A stretch of 6,052 nucleotides of DNA from assembly GCA_021784635.1 (NCBI GenBank), contig JAJYHS010000099.1, positions 1 to 6,052 of the forward strand. The letters are read 5' to 3'. Within the stretch, counting starts at the first letter, position 1. The number at the start of each line of letters is the position of its first letter. Both the position numbers and the translations under genes were made by a program. Below the pieces are notes generated by a model. The model saw nothing but the letters and a program-made list of their open reading frames with translations, did no database searches and was not told the origin of the DNA. Shown piece after piece: positions 1 through 6,029 of the stretch. The DNA comes from a bacterium. GTDB taxonomy: Bacteria > Bdellovibrionota > Bdellovibrionia > Bdellovibrionales > UBA1609.

Positions 1-260
1 ACGGCGGGAGCGGTATTTTTGCCGTACGGTTCCGTAATCACTGCGGTGCGGGGTAGCCCCGTTTCAACCAGCGCTCGCTCCGTCAAAGCGCGCATCGATT
101 CGAGCGTCACTACTCGCGGATCACCAAAAACCTTCACACGTTCAAGTGTCTGGCGCAAAAAGGAGCGGTCAAAAAACTCCGCGAACTGTTTGGGATAAGA
201 TTCGCGCGACACGGGCCATAGGCGCGTGCCGCTCCCCCCTGATAGAACAATTGGCACCAT
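1..260 (-). CDS. manC: Mannose-1-phosphate guanylyltransferase (GDP-mannose pyrophosphorylase), N-terminal part, cut by window edge
   Basis: This enzyme makes GDP-mannose from mannose-1-phosphate and GTP in the cytoplasm, for polysaccharide or lipopolysaccharide synthesis. Translating the minus strand from the ATG at 260-258 gives 86 codons plus two bases that run off the left edge. The start reads MVPIVLSGGSGTRLWPVSR, which holds the nucleotidyltransferase signature GGSGTRLWP (residues 8-16). YPKQF follows at 22-26, and EPYGKNTAPA at 77-86 matches the family's EPxGRNTAPA block. An in-frame TAA 9 nt upstream of the ATG rules out a longer start. No Shine-Dalgarno sequence sits at normal distance; an AGGAGG (minus strand, 296-291) lies 30 nt away. 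The gene diverges from the aminotransferase at 415. Its GC (about 59%) is clearly higher than that of the next gene. Whether the protein continues into a phosphomannose isomerase domain cannot be seen. The family call is secure; the exact symbol (manC, algA or a related paralogue) is less so. Confidence 0.9.
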   Translation of the reverse strand, partial: MVPIVLSGGSGTRLWPVSRESYPKQFAEFFDRSFLRQTLERVKVFGDPRVVTLESMRALTERALVETGLPRTAVITEPYGKNTAPA

Positions 261-414
261 AAATACGCGTTAGCACAAATTCAGCTTACGCCTCCTGCTC
301 TAAAATTAGGCGCGGTTGCGCAAATTCACAACAAGATCGTGACAACAGCGTTAAAATTAACCACTATAGGACACCAAGAAGAGGCGTTGGCGAGATTTAC
401 GCGAACGTGAGACT
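261..414. other. Divergent intergenic region between manC and the aminotransferase gene
   Basis: This 154-bp gap must hold the start signals for both divergent genes, but no strong sigma70 promoter stands out. The best plus-strand pair is GTGACA (339-344, five of six to TTGACA), a 17-nt spacer and CACTAT (362-367, only three of six to TATAAT). On the minus strand TATAGT (368-363) is a five-of-six -10 match with no good -35. An 8-bp perfect palindrome TTGCGCAA lies at 316-323. The minus-strand AGGAGG at 296-291 resembles a ribosome binding site but is 30 nt from the manC ATG. Confidence 0.5.
339..367 (+). promoter_or_regulatory. Weak candidate promoter for the aminotransferase operon
   Basis: GTGACA (339-344) and CACTAT (362-367) are separated by 17 nt and would start transcription near 374, about 40 nt before the ATG at 415. 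The -35 is good but the -10 matches only three of six consensus bases, so this is a guess. Confidence 0.2.
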
Positions 415-1524
415 ATGAAAATACCTTTTATTGATCTTAAAACTCAGTACCAAGCGCTTAAAAACGACATCGATGAACGCCTCCATCGCGTCTTAGAGCA
501 CGGCCAATTCATCATGGGGCCTGAAGTTAAAGAATGTGAAGAAGAACTAAAAAAATTCGTCGGCAGTAAACATGCGATTGTCTGTTCAAACGGTACGATT
601 GCACTTCAAATGGCGCTTATGGCGCTGGGGATCGGTCCTGGCGACGAAGTCATCACAACGTCGTTTTCATTTATTGCCACCGCCGAAGTTTTGCTTTTGG
701 TCGGAGCAGTTCCGGTTTTTGTCGATATAGATCCTCAAACGTACAATATTGATCCTAAAAAAATCGCAGCGGCCATCACTCCAAAAACAAAGGCCATTTT
801 GCCCGTTTCGCTTTATGGGCAACCGGCGGATATGGACGAAATCAATCTCATCGCGAAAAAACATAATTTGTACGTAATTGAAGATGCCGCCCAAAGTTTC
901 GGCGCTCCGTACAAAAAGCTTCGTAGCGGAAATTTAAGTGATGTTGGTTGCACAAGCTTTTTCCCGGCTAAACCATTGGGCTGCTATGGCGACGGCGGAG
1001 CGGTTTTCACCAACGACTCCGATTTAGCTGAAAAATTAAATTCGATCCGGATGCACGGGATGGGAACGCATCGCTATCAACACTCTTGCGTCGGACTCAA
1101 CGGGCGTCTTGATAGTATTCAATGTGCTGTCTTAACTGTAAAGCTTCGACGATACCCTTGGGAGATTGAACGCCGTAATTTTATTGCCGCCCGATACTCG
1201 CAAGCGTTTTCTGAACTCTCAAACCACGGTGTTCGAACGCCGAAAATCGCGGCAGAACGAACTTCCGTCTGGGCTCAATACACACTTTGGGTACCCGACC
1301 GATCCACATTTCAGACAAAACTCCAAGAAAAAGGAGTTCCGACAGCCATTCACTACCCGATGGCAATGCCCGATCAAGATGCATATAAAAACGCCGGCCG
1401 GGTTCTTGATATTCAAAATGCGCGAACCTCAGCTGAACACGTCATTAGTTTACCGATGTTTCCCGACATGACGACTGAAATTCAAGATCAAATAATTGAA
1501 GCCGTACGTTCCGTTTATATTTAA
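415..1524 (+). CDS. wbpE: DegT/DnrJ/EryC1/StrS-family PLP aminotransferase, WbpE-like (UDP-3-keto-GlcNAc-uronate aminotransferase)
   Basis: This is a cytoplasmic sugar-nucleotide aminotransferase of 369 residues, full length for the family. The PLP-binding lysine is K186 in SFFPAKPLGCYGDGGA. D157 and Q160 in EDAAQ are the usual cofactor-contacting residues, SNGT (58-61) fits the phosphate-binding loop, and HYP is at 313-315. Blocks such as VLEHGQFIMGPEV, AAITPKTKAILPVSLYGQ and the K186 segment closely resemble, from memory, Pseudomonas WbpE. WbpE converts UDP-2-acetamido-3-keto-glucuronate plus glutamate to the 3-amino sugar, on the way to UDP-ManNAc(3NAc)A. Substrate is inferred; other family members use different 3- or 4-keto sugars, and the partner genes (dehydrogenase, oxidase, acetyltransferase, epimerase) are not in the window. 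The ATG at 415 gives the expected MKIPFIDLK start, and an in-frame TAG at 367-369 bars a longer one. The ribosome binding site (GTGAG, 407-411) is weak. The next gene begins 22 nt downstream, suggesting cotranscription. Confidence 0.88.
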   Translation: MKIPFIDLKTQYQALKNDIDERLHRVLEHGQFIMGPEVKECEEELKKFVGSKHAIVCSNGTIALQMALMALGIGPGDEVITTSFSFIATAEVLLLVGAVPVFVDIDPQTYNIDPKKIAAAITPKTKAILPVSLYGQPADMDEINLIAKKHNLYVIEDAAQSFGAPYKKLRSGNLSDVGCTSFFPAKPLGCYGDGGAVFTNDSDLAEKLNSIRMHGMGTHRYQHSCVGLNGRLDSIQCAVLTVKLRRYPWEIERRNFIAARYSQAFSELSNHGVRTPKIAAERTSVWAQYTLWVPDRSTFQTKLQEKGVPTAIHYPMAMPDQDAYKNAGRVLDIQNARTSAEHVISLPMFPDMTTEIQDQIIEAVRSVYI

Positions 1525-1533
1525 TTGAACCGC

Positions 1534-1539
1534 AAAGGG
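1534..1539 (+). promoter_or_regulatory. Shine-Dalgarno supporting the GTG start at 1547
   Basis: AAAGGG ends 7 nt before GTG (1547-1549). It supports this non-ATG start, which also gives the N-terminus expected for the family. Confidence 0.6.
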
Positions 1540-1546
1540 CAGAGCC

Positions 1547-2074
1547 GTGACGTTACTCCTCAAACAAATATTTGGATTCGTCAAACTTCTCAATTCTGAA
1601 ACCGGTACTAATCAAATTGCCGCCGGCATCGCTGCTGGATTTGTTCTTGGCATGACCCCGTTTTTTAGCCTGCAATCGATTCTCATCTTTCTTTGTTTAT
1701 TTCTTTTTCGCGTTCAAATTGGCGCCGCATTTATCGCGGCATTCTTTTTTAAATTTGTAGCTTACTTGTTTGACCCTGCGTTTGATTCGATCGGCGGTAT
1801 GATCCTGCAAATGCATTCGCTTAGCGGCGTGTTTACAGATATGTACAACATGCCAATTGTGCCACTGACCCGGTTTAATAATACAATTGTCATGGGTTCG
1901 GGCGTTGTCTCGCTGATCCTAGCGCCATTTGTTTACCTCGGCAGCCGGATTGGCGTTATCAAATACCGAGCTACTGTAGTTGCCCGCATCAAAGGTTCAA
2001 AGCTTTGGCATGCATTGAAAGCCACTTCACTTTTTAAATGGTACTACAAATATGACCAACTCACCCATCGATGA
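1547..2074 (+). CDS. DUF2062 / TIGR03546-type integral membrane protein, first member of an uncharacterised two-gene pair
   Basis: Predicted inner-membrane protein of 175 residues with no known biochemical function. It starts at GTG with a short amphipathic head (LLLKQIFGFVKLLNSETGTNQIAAG), followed by hydrophobic stretches at about 23-55, 57-76 and 114-137, then a basic cytoplasmic-like tail. Motifs that recall the TIGR03546 branch of DUF2062 are LGMTPFFSLQ (34-43), LFDPAFD (74-80) and PLTRFNNTIV (106-115). From memory, TIGR03546 is found in only one to two percent of bacterial genomes, all with outer membranes, often next to a TIGR03545 gene, which is the arrangement here. The end overlaps the next gene by 23 nt, which implies translational coupling and fixed stoichiometry. 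The 22-nt gap to the aminotransferase places both in one probable operon. A role in envelope assembly or lipid/glycan export is inference only. The family assignment is from recalled motifs, not a search. Confidence 0.82.
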   Translation: MTLLLKQIFGFVKLLNSETGTNQIAAGIAAGFVLGMTPFFSLQSILIFLCLFLFRVQIGAAFIAAFFFKFVAYLFDPAFDSIGGMILQMHSLSGVFTDMYNMPIVPLTRFNNTIVMGSGVVSLILAPFVYLGSRIGVIKYRATVVARIKGSKLWHALKATSLFKWYYKYDQLTHR

Positions 2075-4013
2075 CGCTACCCCAACGAACACATTGCCTA
2101 AGCCTAAGGGTCCAATTCGAACCGGAGCCGTGATCCCCACTGTCATTTTGCTCCTCATTTGTTTTGTTTTTTTTCATTTTTTTTTCGACTGGAGCTTTAA
2201 ACGGGCTCTCACATGGACCGGCTCTCATTTTTACGGTGCTGAAGTCGACATTCATTCGCTTAAAACCAGTTTTTGGCGCGGATCAATTCAAATTCGCGGC
2301 ATTGAACTCACGGACAAACAAAATCCAGCCCTTGATTTTCTTCGCATCGGTGAAATTCATTTCGGTTTTCTTTGGGACGCGCTTTTGCGTCTGAAATTTG
2401 TTGTCAACAATGCGGGGGTTGACGGAATCGCTCTTTACGCCCCACGAGTTCACCCGGGGTGGTTAAAACCTTCTCCAAAACCATCTTCTGGTAAAACTTT
2501 GAAATCAAACACATCCGCTGAAAGTATTGGCAATTCGGTTGTCAGTCAGGTCAAAAAACTTTCACCCGGCGATACGCTCAGCGGACTTGCCGGCCTTTTG
2601 CAAGGAACAAAGCAAGAGGCGCTCGTTAAAGACCTTCAAGGAGGCTTAAAGTCCGAAGCGCGTATCAAAGAACTGCAAACCGAAATTACGCAAAAACAAA
2701 AGGAGTGGCAGCAGAAATTTGCAGCACTCCCGCAAAAAAAGGATTTTATAAATCTCATTAATCGTGCAAAAGCGTTAAAATTTAACCCGCGAAACCCGAA
2801 ACAGTTCGCCGAAAATCTCCAACAAGCCGCTGAGATAAAAAGTGAACTCGATCAAAAACTCAAACAAATCAAGGGCACAACTGACGCGTTTCAATCTGAT
2901 GTTCGAAACTTAACCGCACAGTACAAAGGCATAGACCAACTGGTGCAACAGGACATAGCCGACACCGAAGCGAGTTTGCATATTGGCAACCTTGACGCAA
3001 AAACACTTACCCAGGCACTTTTTATGAATTGGCTAGCGCAAAAGCTCGGCGCATACGCCAAGTACATGTCGCTCGCGCGCGAGTATATGCCGGCAGTTAA
3101 AAAATCGAGCTCAAAAAAATCCAGCAAATCTTCAGGTTTCTTTATGGCGCACGCGCGAAGCCACGGTCGCACATTCCGATTTCCAATTACGACAGGTTAT
3201 CCACTTTTTTGGCTAAAACGAGCGGATATAAGCTCTAAAGCGACTGCCTCCGGATTTTCTGGCAATATTACCGGGTCCCTCACCAACGTTACCACCGATC
3301 CCGCAATTGTTGGGCAACCGGCGGTGCTCGATGTGAAGGGTGACTTCCCTAAAGCGGATGTTTACAAAATCCATCTCAATGTCACAATCAATCATGTGCA
3401 TAAGCCGCTCGATACCATGAAGTTATCCGTCGGCTCGTATCCAGTTTCGGCAATGAAACTTGTCAACAGTTCGAGTTTACACCTCGGTTTGAAAAATGCC
3501 GAAGGTAACTCCCTTATTCGCGCAGCCTACAACGATCAAACCTTAAATTTTAACTTACAAAATACCTATACAAACGTTATTTACAATATTCGCTCACCCT
3601 CGACGCAGGTAAAGCAAATTTTAGACCAGATTCTAACGGGCATCACGACTGTAACTCTTGATGCTTCAGCAACGGGATCTCTTGATCATTTAAATATCGG
3701 GATGAATTCAAATATGGGCAGCGCTTTGGCCAACGGGTTACGTCGTTACGTTCAACAGCAATTGAATGAATTGCAAGCGAAAATCAAATCCACAATTGAA
3801 AATCGCATAGCCGGATCTAAGGAGCAACTCGCTAAACAAATGGGCGCCGCTCAAAATCAATTCGAAAAACTATTAAACTCTAAAAATAGTGAAGTTCGAT
3901 CGGCACAGAATGCAATTTTGCACCAAACTACTGGCCGTGGTTCATCCCTCAACAACGCTGCCAATCAGCTCAAAAAAGCGGCCCAACACCTCCTTAAGGG
4001 CCTGCATTTTTGA
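2052..4013 (+). CDS. TIGR03545-type, AsmA-like membrane-anchored periplasmic protein, second member of the pair
   Basis: A 653-residue protein of unknown function. A short Pro/Thr-rich cytoplasmic head is followed by one transmembrane segment (about 26-46, very Phe-rich) and a large presumed periplasmic part. Residues 50-135 (RALTWTGSHFYGAEVDI, WRGSIQIRGIEL, LRIGEIHFGF, KFVVNNAGVDGIALY) follow the AsmA/TamB-type N-terminal pattern, in which a beta-rich module describes inclusion of a bound lipid. Residues 195-305 are Gln/Lys/Glu-rich and probably coiled coil; 350-361 is a Ser/Lys linker. Residues 400-550 alternate like beta strands (SGNITGSLTNVTTDPA), and 560-650 is again helical and Gln/Ala-rich. 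Together with the adjacent DUF2062 gene this fits the TIGR03545 family. The ATG at 2052 lies inside the previous gene without a clear ribosome binding site, consistent with coupling; an in-frame GTG at 2130 has GGAG too close. T8 and T9 runs lie in the membrane-segment codons. Lipid transfer is inferred from AsmA-like proteins and is unproven. Confidence 0.8.
   Translation: MTNSPIDDATPTNTLPKPKGPIRTGAVIPTVILLLICFVFFHFFFDWSFKRALTWTGSHFYGAEVDIHSLKTSFWRGSIQIRGIELTDKQNPALDFLRIGEIHFGFLWDALLRLKFVVNNAGVDGIALYAPRVHPGWLKPSPKPSSGKTLKSNTSAESIGNSVVSQVKKLSPGDTLSGLAGLLQGTKQEALVKDLQGGLKSEARIKELQTEITQKQKEWQQKFAALPQKKDFINLINRAKALKFNPRNPKQFAENLQQAAEIKSELDQKLKQIKGTTDAFQSDVRNLTAQYKGIDQLVQQDIADTEASLHIGNLDAKTLTQALFMNWLAQKLGAYAKYMSLAREYMPAVKKSSSKKSSKSSGFFMAHARSHGRTFRFPITTGYPLFWLKRADISSKATASGFSGNITGSLTNVTTDPAIVGQPAVLDVKGDFPKADVYKIHLNVTINHVHKPLDTMKLSVGSYPVSAMKLVNSSSLHLGLKNAEGNSLIRAAYNDQTLNFNLQNTYTNVIYNIRSPSTQVKQILDQILTGITTVTLDASATGSLDHLNIGMNSNMGSALANGLRRYVQQQLNELQAKIKSTIENRIAGSKEQLAKQMGAAQNQFEKLLNSKNSEVRSAQNAILHQTTGRGSSLNNAANQLKKAAQHLLKGLHF
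3995..4000 (+). promoter_or_regulatory. Shine-Dalgarno supporting the TTG start at 4010
   Basis: TAAGGG ends 9 nt before TTG (4010-4012). This favours TTG over the internal ATG at 4061, which has no comparable site upstream. Confidence 0.5.
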
Positions 4014-4660
4014 ACCTGGCAGAGCTTGAATCTTTAACACTTCCGCCACATTTGAATCGAATGGCGCCGCCTGACTTTTCGGCTTTGAATTTTACGAATT
4101 GGCGAAATACGAGTGCTCCATTTGCAATCGAAATCGGGTGTGGCGTCGGATACCACCCCATTCAATGGGCAAAACAAAATGTAAATTGCCAAATTCTCGC
4201 TATAGAAAGAACGAAAATAAAATTTGAAAAATTCTGCCGGCGTCTATCTCAGCATGCTAATTTAGAACAACAGATTTTTGCGGCCCACGCCGACGCCAAT
4301 CGCCTGCTGCCCCATCTTTTAACTTTAAATTCAGTTGATAATTATTTTTTGCTTTATCCAAATCCAGAGCCGAAGCGTCGCAATCATCGCATCGCCTTTT
4401 CAACTCTGACAAAAATTGTGGTCGCAACTTTAAAACCACGCGGCCGGTTGACTATAGCCACAAATATTGAAAATTACGCAAACGAAGTCCGTCATTGGTT
4501 GCCGCTTAAATTTTCGCTTATTCTTGAGCGCGAAACAAAAATAATCAAAGATGATCTTTTATGCGGGCGACACCGTTTTCGATCTCATTTTGAAAAGAAA
4601 TATCTCGATCGGGGTGATTGTTGCTACAATTTCGAATTCCGAAAAACAAACCCGTTTTAG
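4010..4660 (+). CDS. TrmB-fold SAM-dependent methyltransferase, divergent, with Asn at both family catalytic Asp positions
   Basis: A 216-residue protein of the tRNA (guanine-N7)-methyltransferase family, which makes m7G46 in tRNA. SAM-binding motif I is IEIGCGVG (40-47), with the acidic E66 ending the next strand (ILAIE). YPNPEPKRRNHR (116-127) aligns with the family's PDPWxKxRH block and TNIENY (151-156) with its TDxxxY block. RSHFEKK (191-197) matches the C-terminal TxFE motif with Ser for Thr. The Asp of each of the first two blocks, N118 and N152 here, is normally a catalytic or substrate-contacting residue, and the Trp is Glu (E120). So the fold and SAM site are kept, but canonical activity is doubtful. 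It starts at TTG overlapping the upstream TGA (TTGA), with an SD 9 nt away; an ATG at 4061 is a possible shorter start. It is the last gene of the plus-strand cluster and ends 12 nt before a convergent gene. It could modify another substrate or be a non-canonical TrmB. Confidence 0.78.
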   Translation: MNLAELESLTLPPHLNRMAPPDFSALNFTNWRNTSAPFAIEIGCGVGYHPIQWAKQNVNCQILAIERTKIKFEKFCRRLSQHANLEQQIFAAHADANRLLPHLLTLNSVDNYFLLYPNPEPKRRNHRIAFSTLTKIVVATLKPRGRLTIATNIENYANEVRHWLPLKFSLILERETKIIKDDLLCGRHRFRSHFEKKYLDRGDCCYNFEFRKTNPF

Positions 4661-4672
4661 TAATACCGACGT

Positions 4673-5875
4673 TTAGTATCTCGGACATTCGTAAGAGAAC
4701 GTTACTTGCACGCCAAGCGGAATATTTGAAAAAGTCACTCGATTCTGACTATCAATGGAATAACTAATTTGACTCATATATTGAGCAGGGCTTGTCGATA
4801 TTGATATTGTTTTTGGGTCGGGTGTGCACGCAAGTTGAATGGGATTATTTTGCGTGTGCTGAGCCACGAGTGAGCCGATATTTGAAAGTTGTTGTGAATA
4901 GCTTTGATAATACGGCGACGAATCCAAACAAATATCACCGACGTCTCCGGGTACAATGTTTCCAAGAGATGTAAGTGACGAGTTCGCTTGAGACAGGTCC
5001 ATATAAGTGGTGCCGATAATTCCCCACGTTTCGATACCATTAGGATTCGTCACGGTGTTTGCTTGCACACACTGCACATTCGGAACCACAATCGAATTTA
5101 CACTAAATGATTGGGTCGGAAATTTTGATGCCATATTCTGCACAAGCGTTGCCGGTTCATCATTAAGATAATCGGAGCCACAGTTCTCAGGTGATACGCC
5201 GTTTTCACATTCGTCGGAGTCAGATACAACAACCACGGCAAGAGGCGCCCCCGGTCGAAAGAAATTGTTTTGATCACGGCTAATGGCATCATTTACCGCA
5301 TAAATTCCGCGCGGCACATCCGATGGACAGTCGTTCGGGCTAAAATCACTATTTTCACAGTTCAACGTTTCTTGCCGTTGAATCGTACCTGCAAACAAAT
5401 CATTTGCATTTGGCGTGCTTGGGGTTAGCACATAATCTCCAGACGGGTTTCCACTTGTATCAGTGAACTCAAGAAACTTGCCATCTTGAAAGGCCCCATT
5501 TCCGTTAGCTGCATTAAGCGGATCGACCTGCCCCGTTACCGGATTAATACTCGTTGAAATATCCGTCGTAACTACGGCGATCTGATAGTTAAGATTAGAG
5601 ATACTCGCCAAAAAGTTTGAAAAAGCTGAGGCAATCCCAGTTTGGATTTTGTACATCGACCCGGAGTTGTCATCGACAAATAAGATGTCAACGTCGCCAG
5701 TTTGAAAGGTAAACGAGTAATTAAGATTTTGTCCCTGAACCGTACAGCTAGTACCGCTCGAGTAATTGCCTGAACTACAAGACTGTTTCGGAATACTTTG
5801 AAATCCGACATTGGAACATCCGACTATTGCAATCGGAGCAGTAAATAATAATAAAAGAGTGCGGAAGTATTTCAT
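4673..5875 (-). CDS. VWA-domain lipoprotein, Cys-rich, exported
   Basis: A 400-residue probable lipoprotein. Residues 1-19 form a signal peptide (MKYFRTLLLLFTAPIAIVG) and IVGC at 17-20 is an acceptable lipobox, with C20 as the lipidated residue. After a Ser/Gly-rich spacer the VWA core begins at about 60: VDILFVDDNSGSM (62-74) holds the metal-ion-dependent adhesion motif DxSxS (D69, S71, S73). LNYQIAVVTTD (95-105) and LAVVVVSDSDE (212-222) fit later strands, with D105, D219 or D221 as further metal-ligand candidates. Mature cysteines other than C20 are C33, C44, C173, C183, C224, C232, C269, C316, C350 and C397. That is ten, an even number, so disulfides are likely after export. The final 60 residues look like a small beta-rich C-terminal domain. 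Role unknown: adhesion or protein binding is usual for VWA lipoproteins. The ATG at 5875 has GGAG 5 nt upstream. It converges on the methyltransferase gene; no terminator is seen between them. Confidence 0.85.
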   Translation of the reverse strand: MKYFRTLLLLFTAPIAIVGCSNVGFQSIPKQSCSSGNYSSGTSCTVQGQNLNYSFTFQTGDVDILFVDDNSGSMYKIQTGIASAFSNFLASISNLNYQIAVVTTDISTSINPVTGQVDPLNAANGNGAFQDGKFLEFTDTSGNPSGDYVLTPSTPNANDLFAGTIQRQETLNCENSDFSPNDCPSDVPRGIYAVNDAISRDQNNFFRPGAPLAVVVVSDSDECENGVSPENCGSDYLNDEPATLVQNMASKFPTQSFSVNSIVVPNVQCVQANTVTNPNGIETWGIIGTTYMDLSQANSSLTSLGNIVPGDVGDICLDSSPYYQSYSQQLSNIGSLVAQHTQNNPIQLACTPDPKTISISTSPAQYMSQISYSIDSQNRVTFSNIPLGVQVTFSYECPRY

Positions 5876-5880
5876 TTTAA

Positions 5881-5884
5881 CTCC
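5881..5884 (-). promoter_or_regulatory. Shine-Dalgarno for the VWA lipoprotein gene
   Basis: On the minus strand GGAG precedes TTAAA and the ATG (5875-5873), a spacing of 5 nt. It supports the chosen start, which also gives a proper signal peptide. Confidence 0.7.
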
Positions 5885-5912
5885 AACCTAATCCACACTC
5901 ACTTCAATTGCT

Positions 5913-6029
5913 GTGCCAGAAAGACCTTGTGCTAATCTGTTGGAATTGCTTGAGAAATCTCAAGTAATCAAAAATAAGTTACAGGCCTTAAATGTCGATT
6001 ATTTCGACATAGAAATCGCAAAAGAATAA
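5913..6029 (+). CDS. Possible small ORF of 38 residues, uncertain
   Basis: Read from GTG at 5913 to TAA at 6027-6029 this gives 38 residues, beginning VPERPCANLLELLEK and ending DYFDIEIAKE. The middle (NLLELLEKSQVIKNKLQAL) would make an amphipathic helix. The frame is closed upstream by TAA at 5889-5891. There is no Shine-Dalgarno sequence, and an open frame this short is likely by chance, so I give it low weight. It is divergent from the lipoprotein gene and overlaps both inverted repeats. It could be a small protein or a remnant of a longer gene. I recognise no family. Confidence 0.2.
   Translation: MPERPCANLLELLEKSQVIKNKLQALNVDYFDIEIAKE
5950..5965. repeat. Perfect 7-bp inverted repeat CTTGAGA-AA-TCTCAAG
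   Basis: Two 7-bp arms with a 2-nt centre lie 75-90 bp upstream of the lipoprotein start. The minus-strand copy overlaps the candidate -35 (TTGAGA). Short spacing favours a protein-binding dyad over a hairpin. Its function as an operator is inference. Confidence 0.5.
5993..6010. repeat. Perfect 7-bp inverted repeat ATGTCGA-TATT-TCGACAT
   Basis: Seven-base arms surround a 4-nt loop, centred 44 bp from the centre of the other inverted repeat. It is not followed by a T run on either strand close enough to be a terminator. It may be an operator or a small hairpin. Confidence 0.5.

Noticed and set aside
352..370. Resemblance to the phage T7 promoter: CACTATAGG at 362-370 matches exactly and about half of the preceding ten bases match.
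   Set aside because: The upstream half is poor, no phage polymerase gene is in sight, and a nine-base match in an AT-rich gap is plausible by chance.
667..894. Minus-strand open frame of 75 codons inside the aminotransferase gene.
   Set aside because: It lies opposite the well-supported PLP enzyme, shows no family motif or ribosome binding site, and is best explained as a shadow frame.
2891..3172. Minus-strand open frame of 93 codons inside the AsmA-like gene.
   Set aside because: It has no recognisable domain and is fully covered by a coding frame that continues the coiled-coil region; treated as a shadow.
4661..4672. Possible shared terminator between the two convergent genes.
   Set aside because: Only 12 bp separate the stops. 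The nearby TTCGAATTCCGAA is imperfect and is not followed by a T run, so I do not call a terminator.
5098..5292. Minus-strand 64-codon frame inside the lipoprotein gene in another frame.
   Set aside because: The VWA lipoprotein frame has a signal peptide, lipobox, SD and MIDAS motif, whereas this one has none of these.
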